A stretch of 64,000 nt of DNA from Halobacillus mangrovi (lineage in GTDB: Bacteria; Bacillota; Bacilli; Bacillales; Halobacillaceae), in the NCBI RefSeq assembly GCF_002097535.1, contig NZ_CP020772.1, positions 1,612,001 through 1,676,000 of the forward strand, given 5' to 3'. The position numbers were made by a program, and so were the translations under genes. Shown here in pieces: positions 1 through 9,223 of this stretch. A model generated the notes under the pieces. It had not been told where the DNA came from and did no database searches. It saw only the letters and a program-made list of their open reading frames with translations. Numbering within the stretch: the stretch's first letter is position 1; each line of letters starts with the position of its first letter.

Positions 1-24
1 TCAGAAACTTTATAATTTCCTAGC

Positions 25-56
25 CAATAAAAAACACCCGGAAGCGATTCCGGGTG
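25..56 (-). terminator. Intrinsic terminator after the ytzE-like gene
   Basis: A perfect 9-bp inverted repeat (35-43 with 48-56, loop GCGA) is followed, reading on the minus strand, by a run of T residues at 34-29. It ends the leftward small regulator gene. Confidence 0.8.
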
Positions 57-68
57 ATCTATTATCAT

Positions 69-287
69 TTATGATATTTTAACTTTTTTTTCAGTAATGG
101 TCCACTTTCCACGATTAGGACTTGCTACAAGTCCGTTATATTCCAGAATACTAAGGTCTCTTTGCATCGTTCGATCGGTAATGCCGAACTCATCTGCTAA
201 CTCGTTCGTCGAGACTGTTCCTCGGTCTTTAATAAAGAGGTAGACAGCTTTAATGCGGTTGAGCATGCGGGATGATGGATGATTCAA
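69..287 (-). CDS. ytzE: Small DeoR-type HTH regulator (YtzE-like)
   Basis: A 72-residue protein that is nearly all one winged-helix DNA-binding domain of the DeoR/HTH_11 type: helix 1 around residues 10-22, then the recognition region with TNELADEFGITDRTMQRDL at about 27-45, and a short basic C-terminal tail. No effector-binding domain is present, as in the B. subtilis YtzE family, so it is either a minimal repressor or a partner for another protein. An AAGGAGTGG ribosome site lies about 10 bases upstream of the ATG. The gene points away from the K+ channel gene. Its target is unknown. Confidence 0.75.
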   Translation of the reverse strand: MNHPSSRMLNRIKAVYLFIKDRGTVSTNELADEFGITDRTMQRDLSILEYNGLVASPNRGKWTITEKKVKIS

Positions 288-344
288 AAAACCACTCCTT
301 AATTTTCTTAACTTGGAATTTGTGGTGCCAGTGAATCTATGAAG

Positions 345-372
345 TTGGTTCCATTCTACAATAGAGTATAAA
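345..372 (+). promoter_or_regulatory. Possible sigma-A promoter of the K+ channel operon
   Basis: TTGGTT (345-350), a 16-base spacer and TATAAA (367-372) lie about 75 bases upstream of the channel start. The -35 is imperfect, so this is a tentative call. Confidence 0.35.
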
Positions 373-448
373 TGAGTGCTATATTTAAGTACTGATTTTA
401 CAGATAATTCACTGAATTTACAAGAACTTAAAGATTGGAGGGAAATAA

Positions 449-1474
449 TTGGTACTTATTAGAAGACTTCTAATGAAAATGGTTAAAATTAACAACACTG
501 TATTGTTTCTATCAAGCGCCTTTCTTGTGATTTTATCCTCTATTTTAATCGTTTTAGTGGAAAATGATACGTTTCCAACACTTTTTGACGGGTTCTGGTG
601 GGTAATGACAACAGTGACTACTGTCGGATACGGAGATTATTACCCTGTTTCTGTAGCAGGGAGAGTCATTGCTATTATTTTATACGTGGTTGGAATTGGT
701 TTGATTGGGGTAGTGATTGGGAAAATCATCGACGGTCTTGCTGCCTTTAGAAAAAAACGCTTGGAGGGTGATATTGTGTATAAAGGTTCGGGACATTTCA
801 TCATAATTGGCTGGTCACACAAAGCGCAGTTTGCTGTCAAAGAAATTTTGGAAACAGATGCTAAAGCAGAAGTTGTCATCTTAGACCAATTGAAGGAAGC
901 TCCCCTTTTGGAGGAAAATATTCATTACATAAAAGGCGATGCCTCTGATTTAGCTACATTGGAAAAAGCTAATCTACCTGACGCGAAAGCTGTATTGGTC
1001 TTTGCTGACGATCATTTAAATAATGACCAGATGATTGACGGAAAAACCTTGTTGATCGCCTCCTCCATAGAAGCCATTGCTTCAAATGTTCATACGGTCG
1101 TGGAAATCATGGAAGAAAAGCACATCAAGAACTTTAAGCACGCCCATATTGATGAATTTATCATCTCAAATGAAACCATTTCCTCACTTGCTGTACGTTC
1201 TGCTTTTAGAAAAGGAGTTTCTGAAATTTATGGTCAATTGCTTCGTCGTTCTGTAGGAGAAGACTTGTATCATGTTCCCGTTCATTCCACTTGGAAGACC
1301 TATGGTGATGCCTTTCAATCTCTCCTAAAAGATGGGGCTACTCTTATTGCTGATCGAAATGATTTGGCAATCAATCGCAAACTGGATGATGCTCTCCCGG
1401 CAGATGCTGAACTTTACGTGGTTTGTGACAATGTGACTTATGAAAAGATTATGAAGAAAGGAGCCCCATCATGA
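449..1474 (+). CDS. Potassium channel with RCK (TrkA-N/TrkA-C) domain
   Basis: A 341-residue ion channel. Membrane segment 1 is at about residues 17-37, the pore carries the K+ selectivity signature TVGYGD at 58-63, and segment 2 is at about 70-92. A cytoplasmic RCK/TrkA-N domain follows from about 115 and a TrkA-C-like domain closes the protein. This two-helix-plus-RCK design is that of MthK-type channels and of B. subtilis YugO. K+ flux is important for osmoadaptation and for electrical signalling in biofilms in the family. The start is TTG at 449 with GGAGG at 437-441. The stop overlaps the pepV start by four bases (ATGA), so the two are translationally coupled. Confidence 0.9.
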   Translation: MVLIRRLLMKMVKINNTVLFLSSAFLVILSSILIVLVENDTFPTLFDGFWWVMTTVTTVGYGDYYPVSVAGRVIAIILYVVGIGLIGVVIGKIIDGLAAFRKKRLEGDIVYKGSGHFIIIGWSHKAQFAVKEILETDAKAEVVILDQLKEAPLLEENIHYIKGDASDLATLEKANLPDAKAVLVFADDHLNNDQMIDGKTLLIASSIEAIASNVHTVVEIMEEKHIKNFKHAHIDEFIISNETISSLAVRSAFRKGVSEIYGQLLRRSVGEDLYHVPVHSTWKTYGDAFQSLLKDGATLIADRNDLAINRKLDDALPADAELYVVCDNVTYEKIMKKGAPS

Positions 1475-2853
1475 ATATGAATCTTCTCAGTCAAGAATAT
1501 GAACAAGAATTTCTAAATAAAGTTACAAAACTTTTGGAGATTCCGAGTGTGTATGAAGAAAGCGTGAGCTATCCATTTGGAAAGCCAATTGATGACGCTC
1601 TTCGTATGATGCTTACCATTGCAGAAAAAGATGGCTTCACTACAAAGAATGTAGACGGACGTGCCGGTCATGTTGAATTTGGTGAAGGTGAGGAAGTGCT
1701 TGGAATCCTCGGCCACCTGGACGTAGTCCCAGCAGGTAAAGGCTGGTCAACTCCCCCTTTTGAACCAGTATTAAAAGAAGGGAAACTATATGCCAGAGGA
1801 GCTCAGGATGACAAAGGCCCCGTAATGGCTGCTTATATCGCTATGAAAATTCTTAAGGATCAGGGGTTTAAACCTAAGAAGCGCATCCGTTTGATTGTAG
1901 GTACGGATGAAGAAAGAGATTGGAAAGGAATGGAGTATTACTTCGCAAGAGAAGAGATGCCTGCATTCGGTTTCTCACCTGATGCCACATTCCCTGTCAT
2001 TCATGCGGAAAAAGGGTTGCTAGACTTTTATATGACTTACAACTTGAATCAAGAAACAGATTCCACTTCTGATGCAGAACTCCTTAAAATCACTGGGGGA
2101 GATCGGCTGAATATGGTTCCTGATGAAGCTTTTGCGCTAGTTCGGTCAGATAAGGAATTATACACTCATTTCCATGAGTTTCTGCGGGATCATGGACTAG
2201 AAGGTACGCTTGAAAAGAGCCACGAGGAGAACACGATAATTGTAAAAGGGAAGTCCGTGCACGCCAGCAAGCCAGAGACTGGAGTTAATGCAATCACCGG
2301 ATTAGTTTCTTACTTACTGACGTTGCCTTTAAGTAAGAAAGATGCTGCTCTGCTCTCTACTATTCAGCAAACTTTTGAAAAAACAGACGGCAGCGGGCTG
2401 CAGTTGGAACAGACTGATAATGAATCTGGGCCTCTAACGATGAACGTTGGTTCTATTGAATGGAACAGGAATCAATGTCAGGTAGGGGTGAATCTGAGGT
2501 ACCCTGTCACAGCAGACCCTGAGGGGATTTTGTCAACTCTTCGAAAGGCTGCACACGAAAATCTAGGAGAATTGGAAGTCTACGATCATTTGAGGGCTCT
2601 TTATATAGATAAAGACCATCATTTTGTCCAAACACTGCTTCGTGTCTATAATGACGCAACGGGAGAAGAAGAGTCTGCAATTTCGATTGGAGGAGCTACA
2701 TACGCACGAGCACTTAAAGCTGGTGTTGCCTATGGTGCGCTATTTGCTTCTAGTCCTGATACGGCTCACCAAAACGATGAACATGTACTTCTTTCAGATA
2801 TGATAAAAGCGATTGAAATTTACGCTGCTTCCATCTATGAATTGACGAAATAA
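1471..2853 (+). CDS. pepV: M20-family dipeptidase PepV
   Basis: A 460-residue zinc dipeptidase of the M20/PepV family, which hydrolyses dipeptides with an unblocked N-terminus in the cytoplasm. Visible motifs are HLDVVPAG (His82, Asp84), the bridging aspartate in AQDDKGP (about 111-117), and the catalytic/metal TDEERDW segment near 146-152, followed by the family-typical lid region. The ATG at 1471 sits inside the end of the channel gene and has AAAGGAG just upstream. It corresponds in place and length to B. subtilis YtjP. It may share a transcript with the channel upstream and the MFS gene 25 bases downstream. Confidence 0.93.
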   Translation: MNMNLLSQEYEQEFLNKVTKLLEIPSVYEESVSYPFGKPIDDALRMMLTIAEKDGFTTKNVDGRAGHVEFGEGEEVLGILGHLDVVPAGKGWSTPPFEPVLKEGKLYARGAQDDKGPVMAAYIAMKILKDQGFKPKKRIRLIVGTDEERDWKGMEYYFAREEMPAFGFSPDATFPVIHAEKGLLDFYMTYNLNQETDSTSDAELLKITGGDRLNMVPDEAFALVRSDKELYTHFHEFLRDHGLEGTLEKSHEENTIIVKGKSVHASKPETGVNAITGLVSYLLTLPLSKKDAALLSTIQQTFEKTDGSGLQLEQTDNESGPLTMNVGSIEWNRNQCQVGVNLRYPVTADPEGILSTLRKAAHENLGELEVYDHLRALYIDKDHHFVQTLLRVYNDATGEEESAISIGGATYARALKAGVAYGALFASSPDTAHQNDEHVLLSDMIKAIEIYAASIYELTK

Positions 2854-2877
2854 CAGAAATTAGAGAGGTTCACCAAT

Positions 2878-4059
2878 ATGTCGCATCCATCTGTAGAAAG
2901 AACTTATCGATTCATTCAAATGTTTTATTTTTTTACATTTTTTAGCTTTGGAGCATTATTCCCTTTGCTTTCCGTTTTTTTAGAGGAAGAGAAGGGACTC
3001 AACCATACACAGATTGGAATAGTCATCGCAGCCTTACCGTTAGTCACGATCTTCATTCAACCCATATGGGGAATGATCAGTGACTACACAAGGAGACCCA
3101 AAAAGCTGCTAATGATTGCAGCATTAGCTGCAAGTATACTAGGCTGGTTTTATCCAGTCCTGCAAGTTTTCCCCGTTCTATTGATTGGTATTATCAGTAT
3201 AGCCATATTTCAGTCTGGAATCGTTCCGCTATCAGACAGCCTGTCTTTGAATTTTGTTCAAAAAAACGGGAAAGAATATGGCAATATCCGTTTATGGGGA
3301 GCGGTGGGATTTGCAGTATCGGTGTTCATCTTAGGAAGGGTAACAGAGGCAACAGGTTCACTCGATTGGATCTTTTATTTCTTTTCTTCTGGACTTCTAT
3401 TATGCTTAATTGCGCTGCTTCAATTTCCTAAGAGAGCCGATGAAGTAACGGTTTCCTTCCGTGCAGGCTTAAAGGTTCTTGTAAGACAAAAACCATTCTT
3501 GTTGTTTTTAGTTTCAAACTTCTTAATATTTGGACCGGTCTTAGCGAACAATTATTATTTTGGAACGTTCATCCTTTCAGTTGGAGGGACCTTATCAGGC
3601 GTAGGAATTGCTTTCTTACTTGCGGCTGGAAGCGAAGCGCCCTTTATGAAGTTCTCTCAGCAGGTCATCAATCGATTTGGCGTTCTTTCTGTCATTATGA
3701 TCAGTGCTTTCGTCTCTTGTGTGAGATGGTTTTTGTATTTTTTTGAGCCTTCCAGTGAGGTGGTGTATGCCACGACGATTGTACAAGGGATATCTGTTGG
3801 ACTTTACATTCCAGCAGCTCTAATTCTTGTCAGGGAATTAGCTCCAGATAATGTACGGGCAACGGCTGTTGGACTTTATTCCGCAGTAGGAAATGGACTG
3901 GGAAATGCATTCTTTACCTTTATTGGAGGCGTGTTGATTGACCTCTGGAGCGTCACAGGGATGTATGGGTTCTTTGCTGGAATGACATTCATAGGCATTC
4001 TGCTGGTTATGGCTGTTTCTAGGTGGACGAATTTATCAAGTAAGGAGGAAGTAGCGTGA
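2878..4059 (+). CDS. MFS transporter (MFS_1-like, 12 TM)
   Basis: A 393-residue major facilitator with about twelve hydrophobic segments. The loop between segments 2 and 3 has the MFS signature-like GMISDYTRRPKK (about 65-76). The overall pattern resembles the LacY/nucleoside-symporter-like MFS_1-like group rather than a drug exporter of the DHA type. The substrate cannot be read from the sequence. AGAGAGG lies before the ATG, and the end overlaps thpR by four bases, so it is co-translated with thpR. It is an insertion relative to the B. subtilis order. Confidence 0.85.
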   Translation: MSHPSVERTYRFIQMFYFFTFFSFGALFPLLSVFLEEEKGLNHTQIGIVIAALPLVTIFIQPIWGMISDYTRRPKKLLMIAALAASILGWFYPVLQVFPVLLIGIISIAIFQSGIVPLSDSLSLNFVQKNGKEYGNIRLWGAVGFAVSVFILGRVTEATGSLDWIFYFFSSGLLLCLIALLQFPKRADEVTVSFRAGLKVLVRQKPFLLFLVSNFLIFGPVLANNYYFGTFILSVGGTLSGVGIAFLLAAGSEAPFMKFSQQVINRFGVLSVIMISAFVSCVRWFLYFFEPSSEVVYATTIVQGISVGLYIPAALILVRELAPDNVRATAVGLYSAVGNGLGNAFFTFIGGVLIDLWSVTGMYGFFAGMTFIGILLVMAVSRWTNLSSKEEVA

Positions 4060-4616
4060 CAGCGCACTATTTTATTGGTATCAAAGTGGACAAATCTATA
4101 AGAGCTAAATTGACTGAATGGCAAAATGTGCTTGCAGATTCGATGAACTATAAAGATTGGACGTGTGAAGAAGACTTTCATATAACATTAAAGTTCTTAG
4201 GAGGCTGTTCCGATAAAACCATTGAGACGTATAAAAACAAGTTGATGAATGAGGATTGGACAGGAGCCTTCCAGATAACCATCGGTCCAGCTGGTTATTT
4301 TGGTAATCCGAAACAACCGCGTGTCTTTTATGCTGATGCTGAAAAGCCAAAAGAATTAGAAGTAATCAAATTAGAAATTGAGAAAATAGGAAGCGAGCTT
4401 GGCTTCCAACCGGAACGAAGAACGTATCGCCCACACGTAACTTTGGCAAAAAAGAATGCTGAAGGTAAGTCTCCTCTTGCTCTTGAAAATTATGATCCTT
4501 TATTGGATGAATCTTATTCCATGTTAATCGATCATTTTTCCATCTTCCGTATTCATCCGCAGCAAAAGCCTAAATATGAAGAGATTGCCCATATCCCCCT
4601 GAATAAGGAAATGTAA
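4056..4616 (+). CDS. thpR: RNA 2',3'-cyclic phosphodiesterase ThpR
   Basis: A 186-residue 2H phosphoesterase, formerly called LigT/2'-5' RNA ligase. Both catalytic HxTx motifs are visible: HITL at 42-45 and HVTL at 127-130. The family opens 2',3'-cyclic phosphate ends of RNA. The start is GTG at 4056, overlapping the MFS stop, with AAGGAGG at 4041-4047. It corresponds to B. subtilis YtlP, which has the same neighbours (ytlQ, ytlR). Confidence 0.92.
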   Translation: MTAHYFIGIKVDKSIRAKLTEWQNVLADSMNYKDWTCEEDFHITLKFLGGCSDKTIETYKNKLMNEDWTGAFQITIGPAGYFGNPKQPRVFYADAEKPKELEVIKLEIEKIGSELGFQPERRTYRPHVTLAKKNAEGKSPLALENYDPLLDESYSMLIDHFSIFRIHPQQKPKYEEIAHIPLNKEM

Positions 4617-4619
4617 AGG

Positions 4620-5540
4620 GTGGCTCAATTAATCAAGCTGCAGGATTATATTTCTAGATACGAAACAAGCATTTACCAATATCCATCTCAATTTATACGT
4701 TTAAAAAGAGAGAACTGGAGTAAATTTCAACACTTATTTGAGCAAGGCTTACTAGAAGAAGACGTGGAAGAGCTAGAGGGAGAAGTGACAGCAAAAAAGA
4801 GTAAGGGTATTTCGCGACTTTTTGAAAAAAGCAGCCCACAGCTCCTAATGAAGAACAGAGGTCGCTTCTAACGAAAACTGAAGGTCCAAGGAGTGAAGAA
4901 GAATTAAAGAGGCGTTTTTTAGATGATCTCTTTCCTTTTCAATTGAAATGGGCTTCAACTACATTGCGTGAAAAGTCCTTTATTGATCGTGGCTTTTATC
5001 ATGATGAAAATTTGATGAGGCTTTTACAAAGAATTCCTGATACTTATTTCCTCGTGTATAAACCGATTGTAGAACTAAGAAAAGCAAGTATGGAAGCAGA
5101 AACGATTCTTATAGGGCCTTTTGGTATTGAAATTATTTATGAATTGAACCTTCTACGAGGAACAAAGATTTACCCGATGCATGAAAAAAGCTGGTATAAG
5201 GAACAAGAAGGAGCCTATTCAAAAATCTTGAGTCCGATGATTGCTTTAAAACAGAGCTGAAACGTATGTGAAAAGCGTATTAGATACGTATCATTTGGAT
5301 TTTCCATACCGAAAAGTCGTTCTTGCACCTGAACTATCGTTTCAACATACCTTTTTTCCTTATCACACGGACTATATCGGGAACGAACAGTATGATGATT
5401 GGCTGAAGGACAAAAGAAAGGTCAAGTCACCCCTGAAGCACAAACAGCTTAAAGCAGCAGAAGTGCTATTGAAGCACAGTCAGACTACCTATGTGAAAAG
5501 ACCGGCATGGGACGTGGAAAAGGGGCTTATGGAAGAATAA
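4620..5540 (+). pseudogene. ytlQ: YtlQ-like gene broken by two compensating indels
   Basis: One reading frame is split in three. Frame A starts with GTG at 4620. At the A6 run at 4825-4830 the reading must gain a base to continue in frame C, which is open through 5257. At the A4 run at 5248-5251 a base must be dropped to return to frame A, which continues to TAA at 5538-5540. Joined, this gives about 305 residues, the expected size and position of B. subtilis YtlQ, a protein of unknown function. The middle part has a segment (ILIGPFGIEIIYELNLLRG) reminiscent of NERD-type nuclease-related domains. Two opposite changes in homopolymers could be assembly errors as well as true decay. Confidence 0.75.
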
Positions 5541-6260
5541 GCTTCTTTTTAGATGACGGTTTAGGCTTTCCTAAAAAAACCTTGGCCAAATTCTACTCCT
5601 AAGTTCTGCAGCCATACCCACTCCTCTTCTGTTTCACTTCCTTCTGCAAGGAAGTAGATCTATAGCTTTGCAGCTGGGTTCATAACTTGATGTGAAAATT
5701 GTTGATTCTTTTTATTTTTATGGTAATTGTGAATAAATTGACGGTCAATCTTCAGATAATCAGCCTTTTATTAAACTGAGCATCTCAAGAGTACTATAAC
5801 CTGTACCTACATCATCAAAGAGCTACTTTAACTCCAGATGTTTTATATGTATCTAGAATTGATTTTAAGTGGTGGACATCTGAAATTTTTTCTGCCCATC
5901 CAACATGGATTGTAAGCCTGATCGTTGAGCGTAATGAAATAAATCCCCTGGATGGATAAGTTGATCTTCAATACGAAGGAAAACCTCATAGTCAGAAATT
6001 CTATTTTCTTCCATATAGATGATGGGCTATAAGTATAACGTGAGTGTTCCTTTATGAATGATGTCTGGCATCTCAGGTCTTTTTAGACTTTCATGTAAAA
6101 GTTGAATGGATCGGAAAAGATTGTAAGGTTTCTAGATTTATGGTAGGCAGCCAATGGGTTGGAGAATGCTTATTAAACAATGTTTCAAGGGAAAGGTGAA
6201 GTTCTTGAGGGGTATGAAGCTAATAAATGATTGCTTCGTTATGATAATAATTAAATAGTA
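5541..6260 (-). pseudogene. Decayed EAL-domain (c-di-GMP phosphodiesterase) gene
   Basis: This 760-base gap holds no intact gene, but the minus strand reads as a degraded EAL domain spread over shifting frames. From high to low coordinates one can read SIQLLHESLKRPEMP, DIIHKGTLTLY followed by a stop, ISDYEVFLR (the EAL motif region), then HLKSILDTYKTSGVKVAL, DDVGTGYSTLEMLSL (the DDFGTGYSS motif), YLKID, QVMNPAAKL, AEGSETEEEWVWLQNLGV and GQGFF. Several single-base shifts and stops separate these pieces. EAL proteins hydrolyse cyclic di-GMP, and this copy is clearly dead. Its 3' end abuts the ytlQ remnant tail to tail. Confidence 0.85.
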
Positions 6261-6305
6261 AGAGATTGCATAATGAAATGAAAGTAAAAGTAGGAGATAT
6301 GTTTG

Positions 6306-7235
6306 ATGAATATTATCATCGTTAATCCTAAAGCTGGATTTGGAAAGGCTCAGAAACTTATCAAAAAAGTGCAGAAGGACCCTTTATATAAGCAAAAAAA
6401 TTGCCGGGCTTTTTTTACTGAGTATGCTGGTCATGCAGAAAAGATTGCCGAACAGGTTGTACAAATCCATCATGAAACCCTTTCCTGCATTCTAGTAATC
6501 GGAGGTGACGGGACATTACATGAAGTCATCAATGGAACAAAAACTAGACCATCCCTACCGATTGGTTTCATTCCAGCTGGGTCAGGGAACGATTTTGGCA
6601 GGGGGATAGGATTAAAAAACAAGGGTGTGACTTTATTTCGAAAGATGATAACCCATCCAAAAAAATTGCAGTGTAACCAGGGAGTTTTTGTACCGAATCA
6701 ACGCGATCAAAGGGGAAAACGTTACTTCGTAAACAGCATAGGCTTTGGCTTTGATGGAGAAATTGTCGCGTTGGCAAACCGTCCGTTATTCAGGAAATGG
6801 ATGCGAAGACTTCAATTACATAAATTTACTTATACTATTGCACTCCTTCAATTATTGAGAAGGTATAATCCTATTTCTTTTGAATTAATGCTGAATGGGG
6901 AAGTGAGAAAATATTCCAATGCGATGATGGTGACCGTAACTAATCATCCATACTATGGGGGAGGAATGAAAATCACCCCTCAAATGGATATCCGTAATTC
7001 TGGGTTTCAAGTTCTTGTCATTGACGAGATATCAAAATGGAAAATCCTCGCACTGTTTTTGACCGTTTTCCTCGGATTGCATACGAAACTTAAGGAAGTG
7101 AGAGTTTATGAAGCGGAGACGGTAAAGATTTCTTCGCTTGAAACGCTCTCTTATCAAGTGGATGGACAGAGTGGTGAATGCAAAGAATGTGAGATAAGAA
7201 AGAGTGGTCGGAAAAGGACCTTCTTTTCGGGGTAA
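6306..7235 (+). CDS. ytlR: Diacylglycerol/lipid kinase family protein YtlR
   Basis: A 309-residue member of the DagK/sphingosine-kinase fold. The nucleotide-binding GGDGTLHEV motif is at about residues 66-74 and the PAGSGNDFGRG motif at 90-100. The C-terminal half is the beta-rich lid domain. The family phosphorylates lipids such as diacylglycerol, recycling them to phosphatidate, but the exact substrate of YtlR-type proteins is not known. ATG at 6306 is preferred over the TTG three bases upstream because TAGGAG at 6291-6296 is then better spaced. It corresponds to B. subtilis YtlR in position. Confidence 0.88.
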   Translation: MNIIIVNPKAGFGKAQKLIKKVQKDPLYKQKNCRAFFTEYAGHAEKIAEQVVQIHHETLSCILVIGGDGTLHEVINGTKTRPSLPIGFIPAGSGNDFGRGIGLKNKGVTLFRKMITHPKKLQCNQGVFVPNQRDQRGKRYFVNSIGFGFDGEIVALANRPLFRKWMRRLQLHKFTYTIALLQLLRRYNPISFELMLNGEVRKYSNAMMVTVTNHPYYGGGMKITPQMDIRNSGFQVLVIDEISKWKILALFLTVFLGLHTKLKEVRVYEAETVKISSLETLSYQVDGQSGECKECEIRKSGRKRTFFSG

Positions 7236-7385
7236 GATAAAACTCTTGAAACTTACGAGAAAGATAAGTTAATCTAATTTAAGGTGCATGGGTAGATACC
7301 AAATCTTTTGGAACAGGCCCAAAGTACGATATACTGAAAGACGATAACGACGTGATGTAATGTAATCACAGGAAGATTTGAGGAA

Positions 7386-8198
7386 TTGAAGGTGAATTGG
7401 TTGGAACATATTCTTGGAAGTGATTGGACGATTACACCAGCAGGCGGTTCGACAGGAGAAGCCTATTATGCGCAGACAGAGGGGAAGAGATTATTTCTTA
7501 AGAGAAATTCTTCTCCGTTTCTTGCTGTCCTTTCTGCCGAGGGAATTGTGCCCAAGCTTGTTTGGACCAAGCGGTTAGAAAACGGTGATGTGATTACTGC
7601 ACAGGAATGGTTAGAAGGACGCGAGTTGAACCCTGAAGAGATGAAGCACCCACGAGTAGCTGCATTGCTAAGCAAAATTCATCATTCAACAGAACTTCTC
7701 GATATGCTTATGAGATTAGGAAAACAGCCATTAACACCGACAGAGATTTTAAAAGATATAAAAGAGAACCAAAATGTATTAAATCAAATAGATCCTAGAA
7801 TTGAAATTCATCACGCCATCAATTTTCTTGAGAGCCATGTGGATGAAGTGGGCCACGATGTTCATGTTGTTTGCCATTGTGATACAAATCATAACAATTG
7901 GCTGCTTTCTTCTTCTGATCAATTGTATTTAATTGATTGGGATAATGCTATGGTTGCTGACCCTGCTCTTGATTTGGGGATGCTGCTTTATTCTTATATA
8001 CCGGTAGAGAGTTGGCAAGATTGGCTTAAGGAATATGGGACAGAGCCTAAAGAGGATTTATATAATCGAATGGTATGGTATGCGGTTTCGCAAGCTCTTT
8101 CTTTTATCCAGTGGCATCAGATGAGAGGCGAATATGACGAATCCTCTATCCGGATGAGGAAGTTGAAAAATATGATGAACGTTCACAATATCTACTGA
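7386..8198 (+). CDS. ytmP: Aminoglycoside-phosphotransferase-fold kinase YtmP
   Basis: A 270-residue protein with the APH/choline-kinase fold. The catalytic loop HCDTNHNN (164-171) carries Asp166 and Asn171, and the metal-binding IDWDNAMVADPALDLG follows at about 183-198. Such kinases phosphorylate small hydroxylated substrates, and the substrate of YtmP is unknown. Resistance to aminoglycosides should not be inferred from the fold. The start is TTG at 7386 with GAGGA directly upstream at 7379-7383, while GTG at 7392 is a possible alternative with better spacing. Its neighbours ytlR and trmB match B. subtilis. Confidence 0.85.
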   Translation: MKVNWLEHILGSDWTITPAGGSTGEAYYAQTEGKRLFLKRNSSPFLAVLSAEGIVPKLVWTKRLENGDVITAQEWLEGRELNPEEMKHPRVAALLSKIHHSTELLDMLMRLGKQPLTPTEILKDIKENQNVLNQIDPRIEIHHAINFLESHVDEVGHDVHVVCHCDTNHNNWLLSSSDQLYLIDWDNAMVADPALDLGMLLYSYIPVESWQDWLKEYGTEPKEDLYNRMVWYAVSQALSFIQWHQMRGEYDESSIRMRKLKNMMNVHNIY

Positions 8199-8265
8199 TA
8201 AAGTTTTGTACGTAAAAGTTTACTTTCTTCATCAATAGCCTCCTTCGATACTTTTGGAGTGAGTA

Positions 8266-8721
8266 ATGGTGGATGGGAAAACGACTCGCTTTCCGTGGGC
8301 ATGTGTTGAGCCTCCTCAGACTACGTCTTCCGGGGTCTCACCTATCATGCTCATCCCACAGGAGTCTCGCCGTTTTCCCATCCACCATATGGTATAAAGA
8401 GGATCGAAACGATCTCTTCTGGAATGAGGCATTTGCGGACTGGTAATGTCAGGAATTCAGAATTGTTACGGATTTCATTGCGATTATTAGTCAGTTTCAA
8501 ATTAACGGGATTTCGAGCACCTCCTATGGCAAGGAGCGATGGGAAACGGAGAGAGACTCACGCGGGAGAAGGATTCTAGGCGAGACCCCACAGAGAGCAC
8601 AGCAAACAAGTAGGCATGCCAGTTCCCCCCACAGGAAAGCGAGTCGTTTCCTAGCCACACCATAATTCTCTCGCAGTAACGAACCCAAGTTATCTCTAAA
8701 TTTAGCTTTTCAAGATTACTG
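8266..8721. repeat. Dispersed palindromic repeat, copy 1
   Basis: Together with a terminator this fills the 596 bases between ytmP and the small gene at 8795. The left part (8266-8388) is bounded by a perfect 18-bp inverted repeat (8266-8283 with 8371-8388) around a GC-richer core. The right part (about 8505-8721) is a second palindromic block. Both blocks recur in the same order at 60521-60991, and the second recurs inverted at 21469-21720. No real gene is present: open frames across it have no domain and follow the repeat. This looks like a MITE-like or REP-like intergenic element of Bacillaceae. Confidence 0.75.
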
Positions 8722-8754
8722 TTATATACTTTTAACAAAGCTACTAAATAAGAT

Positions 8755-8792
8755 AAAAAAAAGCCGTTGCTAATTTTACTTAGCAACGGTTT
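8755..8792 (-). terminator. Intrinsic terminator of the small membrane gene
   Basis: The 9-bp stem 8764-8772 with 8781-8789 is followed on the minus strand by eight T (complement of 8755-8762). On the plus strand it also has a T-rich side, so it may work both ways. Confidence 0.75.
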
Positions 8793-8794
8793 TA

Positions 8795-8962
8795 TTAACC
8801 TTGGGAGACGGTTGGTGTATATTTTAATTTCTTCTCACGAACTTCAGAACTCATTTTTTCACTTAATTTCTCAAATGGATATATAAATACTGCGTATCCT
8901 GCAAAAAGTACAGAGAAAGTGGCTAGCACAGTCATTTCAAACGTTTTTGTAATAAGTTTCAT
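8795..8962 (-). CDS. Small single-TM protein, 55 aa, hypothetical
   Basis: This reading frame is too short for usual gene callers but has all the signs of a gene. ATG at 8962 is preceded by GGAGTGAAG about 10 bases upstream, the frame is 55 codons, and a strong terminator follows directly. The product begins MKLITKTFEM, has one hydrophobic segment at about residues 10-29, then a charged Lys/Glu-rich tail of about 25 residues (EKLSEKMSSEVREKKLKY), predicted inside or helical. I do not recognise it. A cre-like site lies 54 bases upstream of the start, suggesting carbon-catabolite control. It sits where B. subtilis has ytzH but is not similar to it. Confidence 0.6.
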   Translation of the reverse strand: MKLITKTFEMTVLATFSVLFAGYAVFIYPFEKLSEKMSSEVREKKLKYTPTVSQG

Positions 8963-9015
8963 ATTTCTGGCTTCACTCCAATTCGTATTAGTATCACACG
9001 TTTGATATCGTATCT

Positions 9016-9031
9016 TAGAAAGCGTTTACAA
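9016..9031. promoter_or_regulatory. cre-like site (CcpA operator) upstream of the 55-aa gene
   Basis: TAGAAAGCGTTTACAA matches the CcpA operator consensus WTGNAANCGNWNNCAW at every fixed position except the second. It lies 54 bases upstream of the small gene start on the minus strand and 190 bases before trmB. CcpA itself is encoded at 26363. Confidence 0.5.
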
Positions 9032-9223
9032 CCCAACCCCCATCATGAACGAAATTTCAGAGTATGTTGGGAATGGAAAGGGTTGTAATTGAATAGCTCA
9101 TGCATCATCACTAATAGACGGACATAGTCGCTTATTCACCGTTATCCCTTACTTTTTATAAAAACTTTTAAAAACGATCGACTTCATGGTAAGATTTTAA
9201 CGGTAGGAGGAGGAATTTTAACC

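Noticed and set aside
4823..4833. Programmed -1 frameshifting in ytlQ
   Set aside because: The A-run could slip, but a second opposite change is needed at 5248 and no stimulatory structure is evident; indels or errors explain it more simply.
7386..8198. Aminoglycoside resistance gene
   Set aside because: The APH fold is shared by many housekeeping kinases and the synteny shows it is YtmP.
8502..8786. 94-codon open frame on the minus strand
   Set aside because: It runs through the palindromic repeat, has no ribosome site and no domain; the sequence is shared by the other repeat copies.
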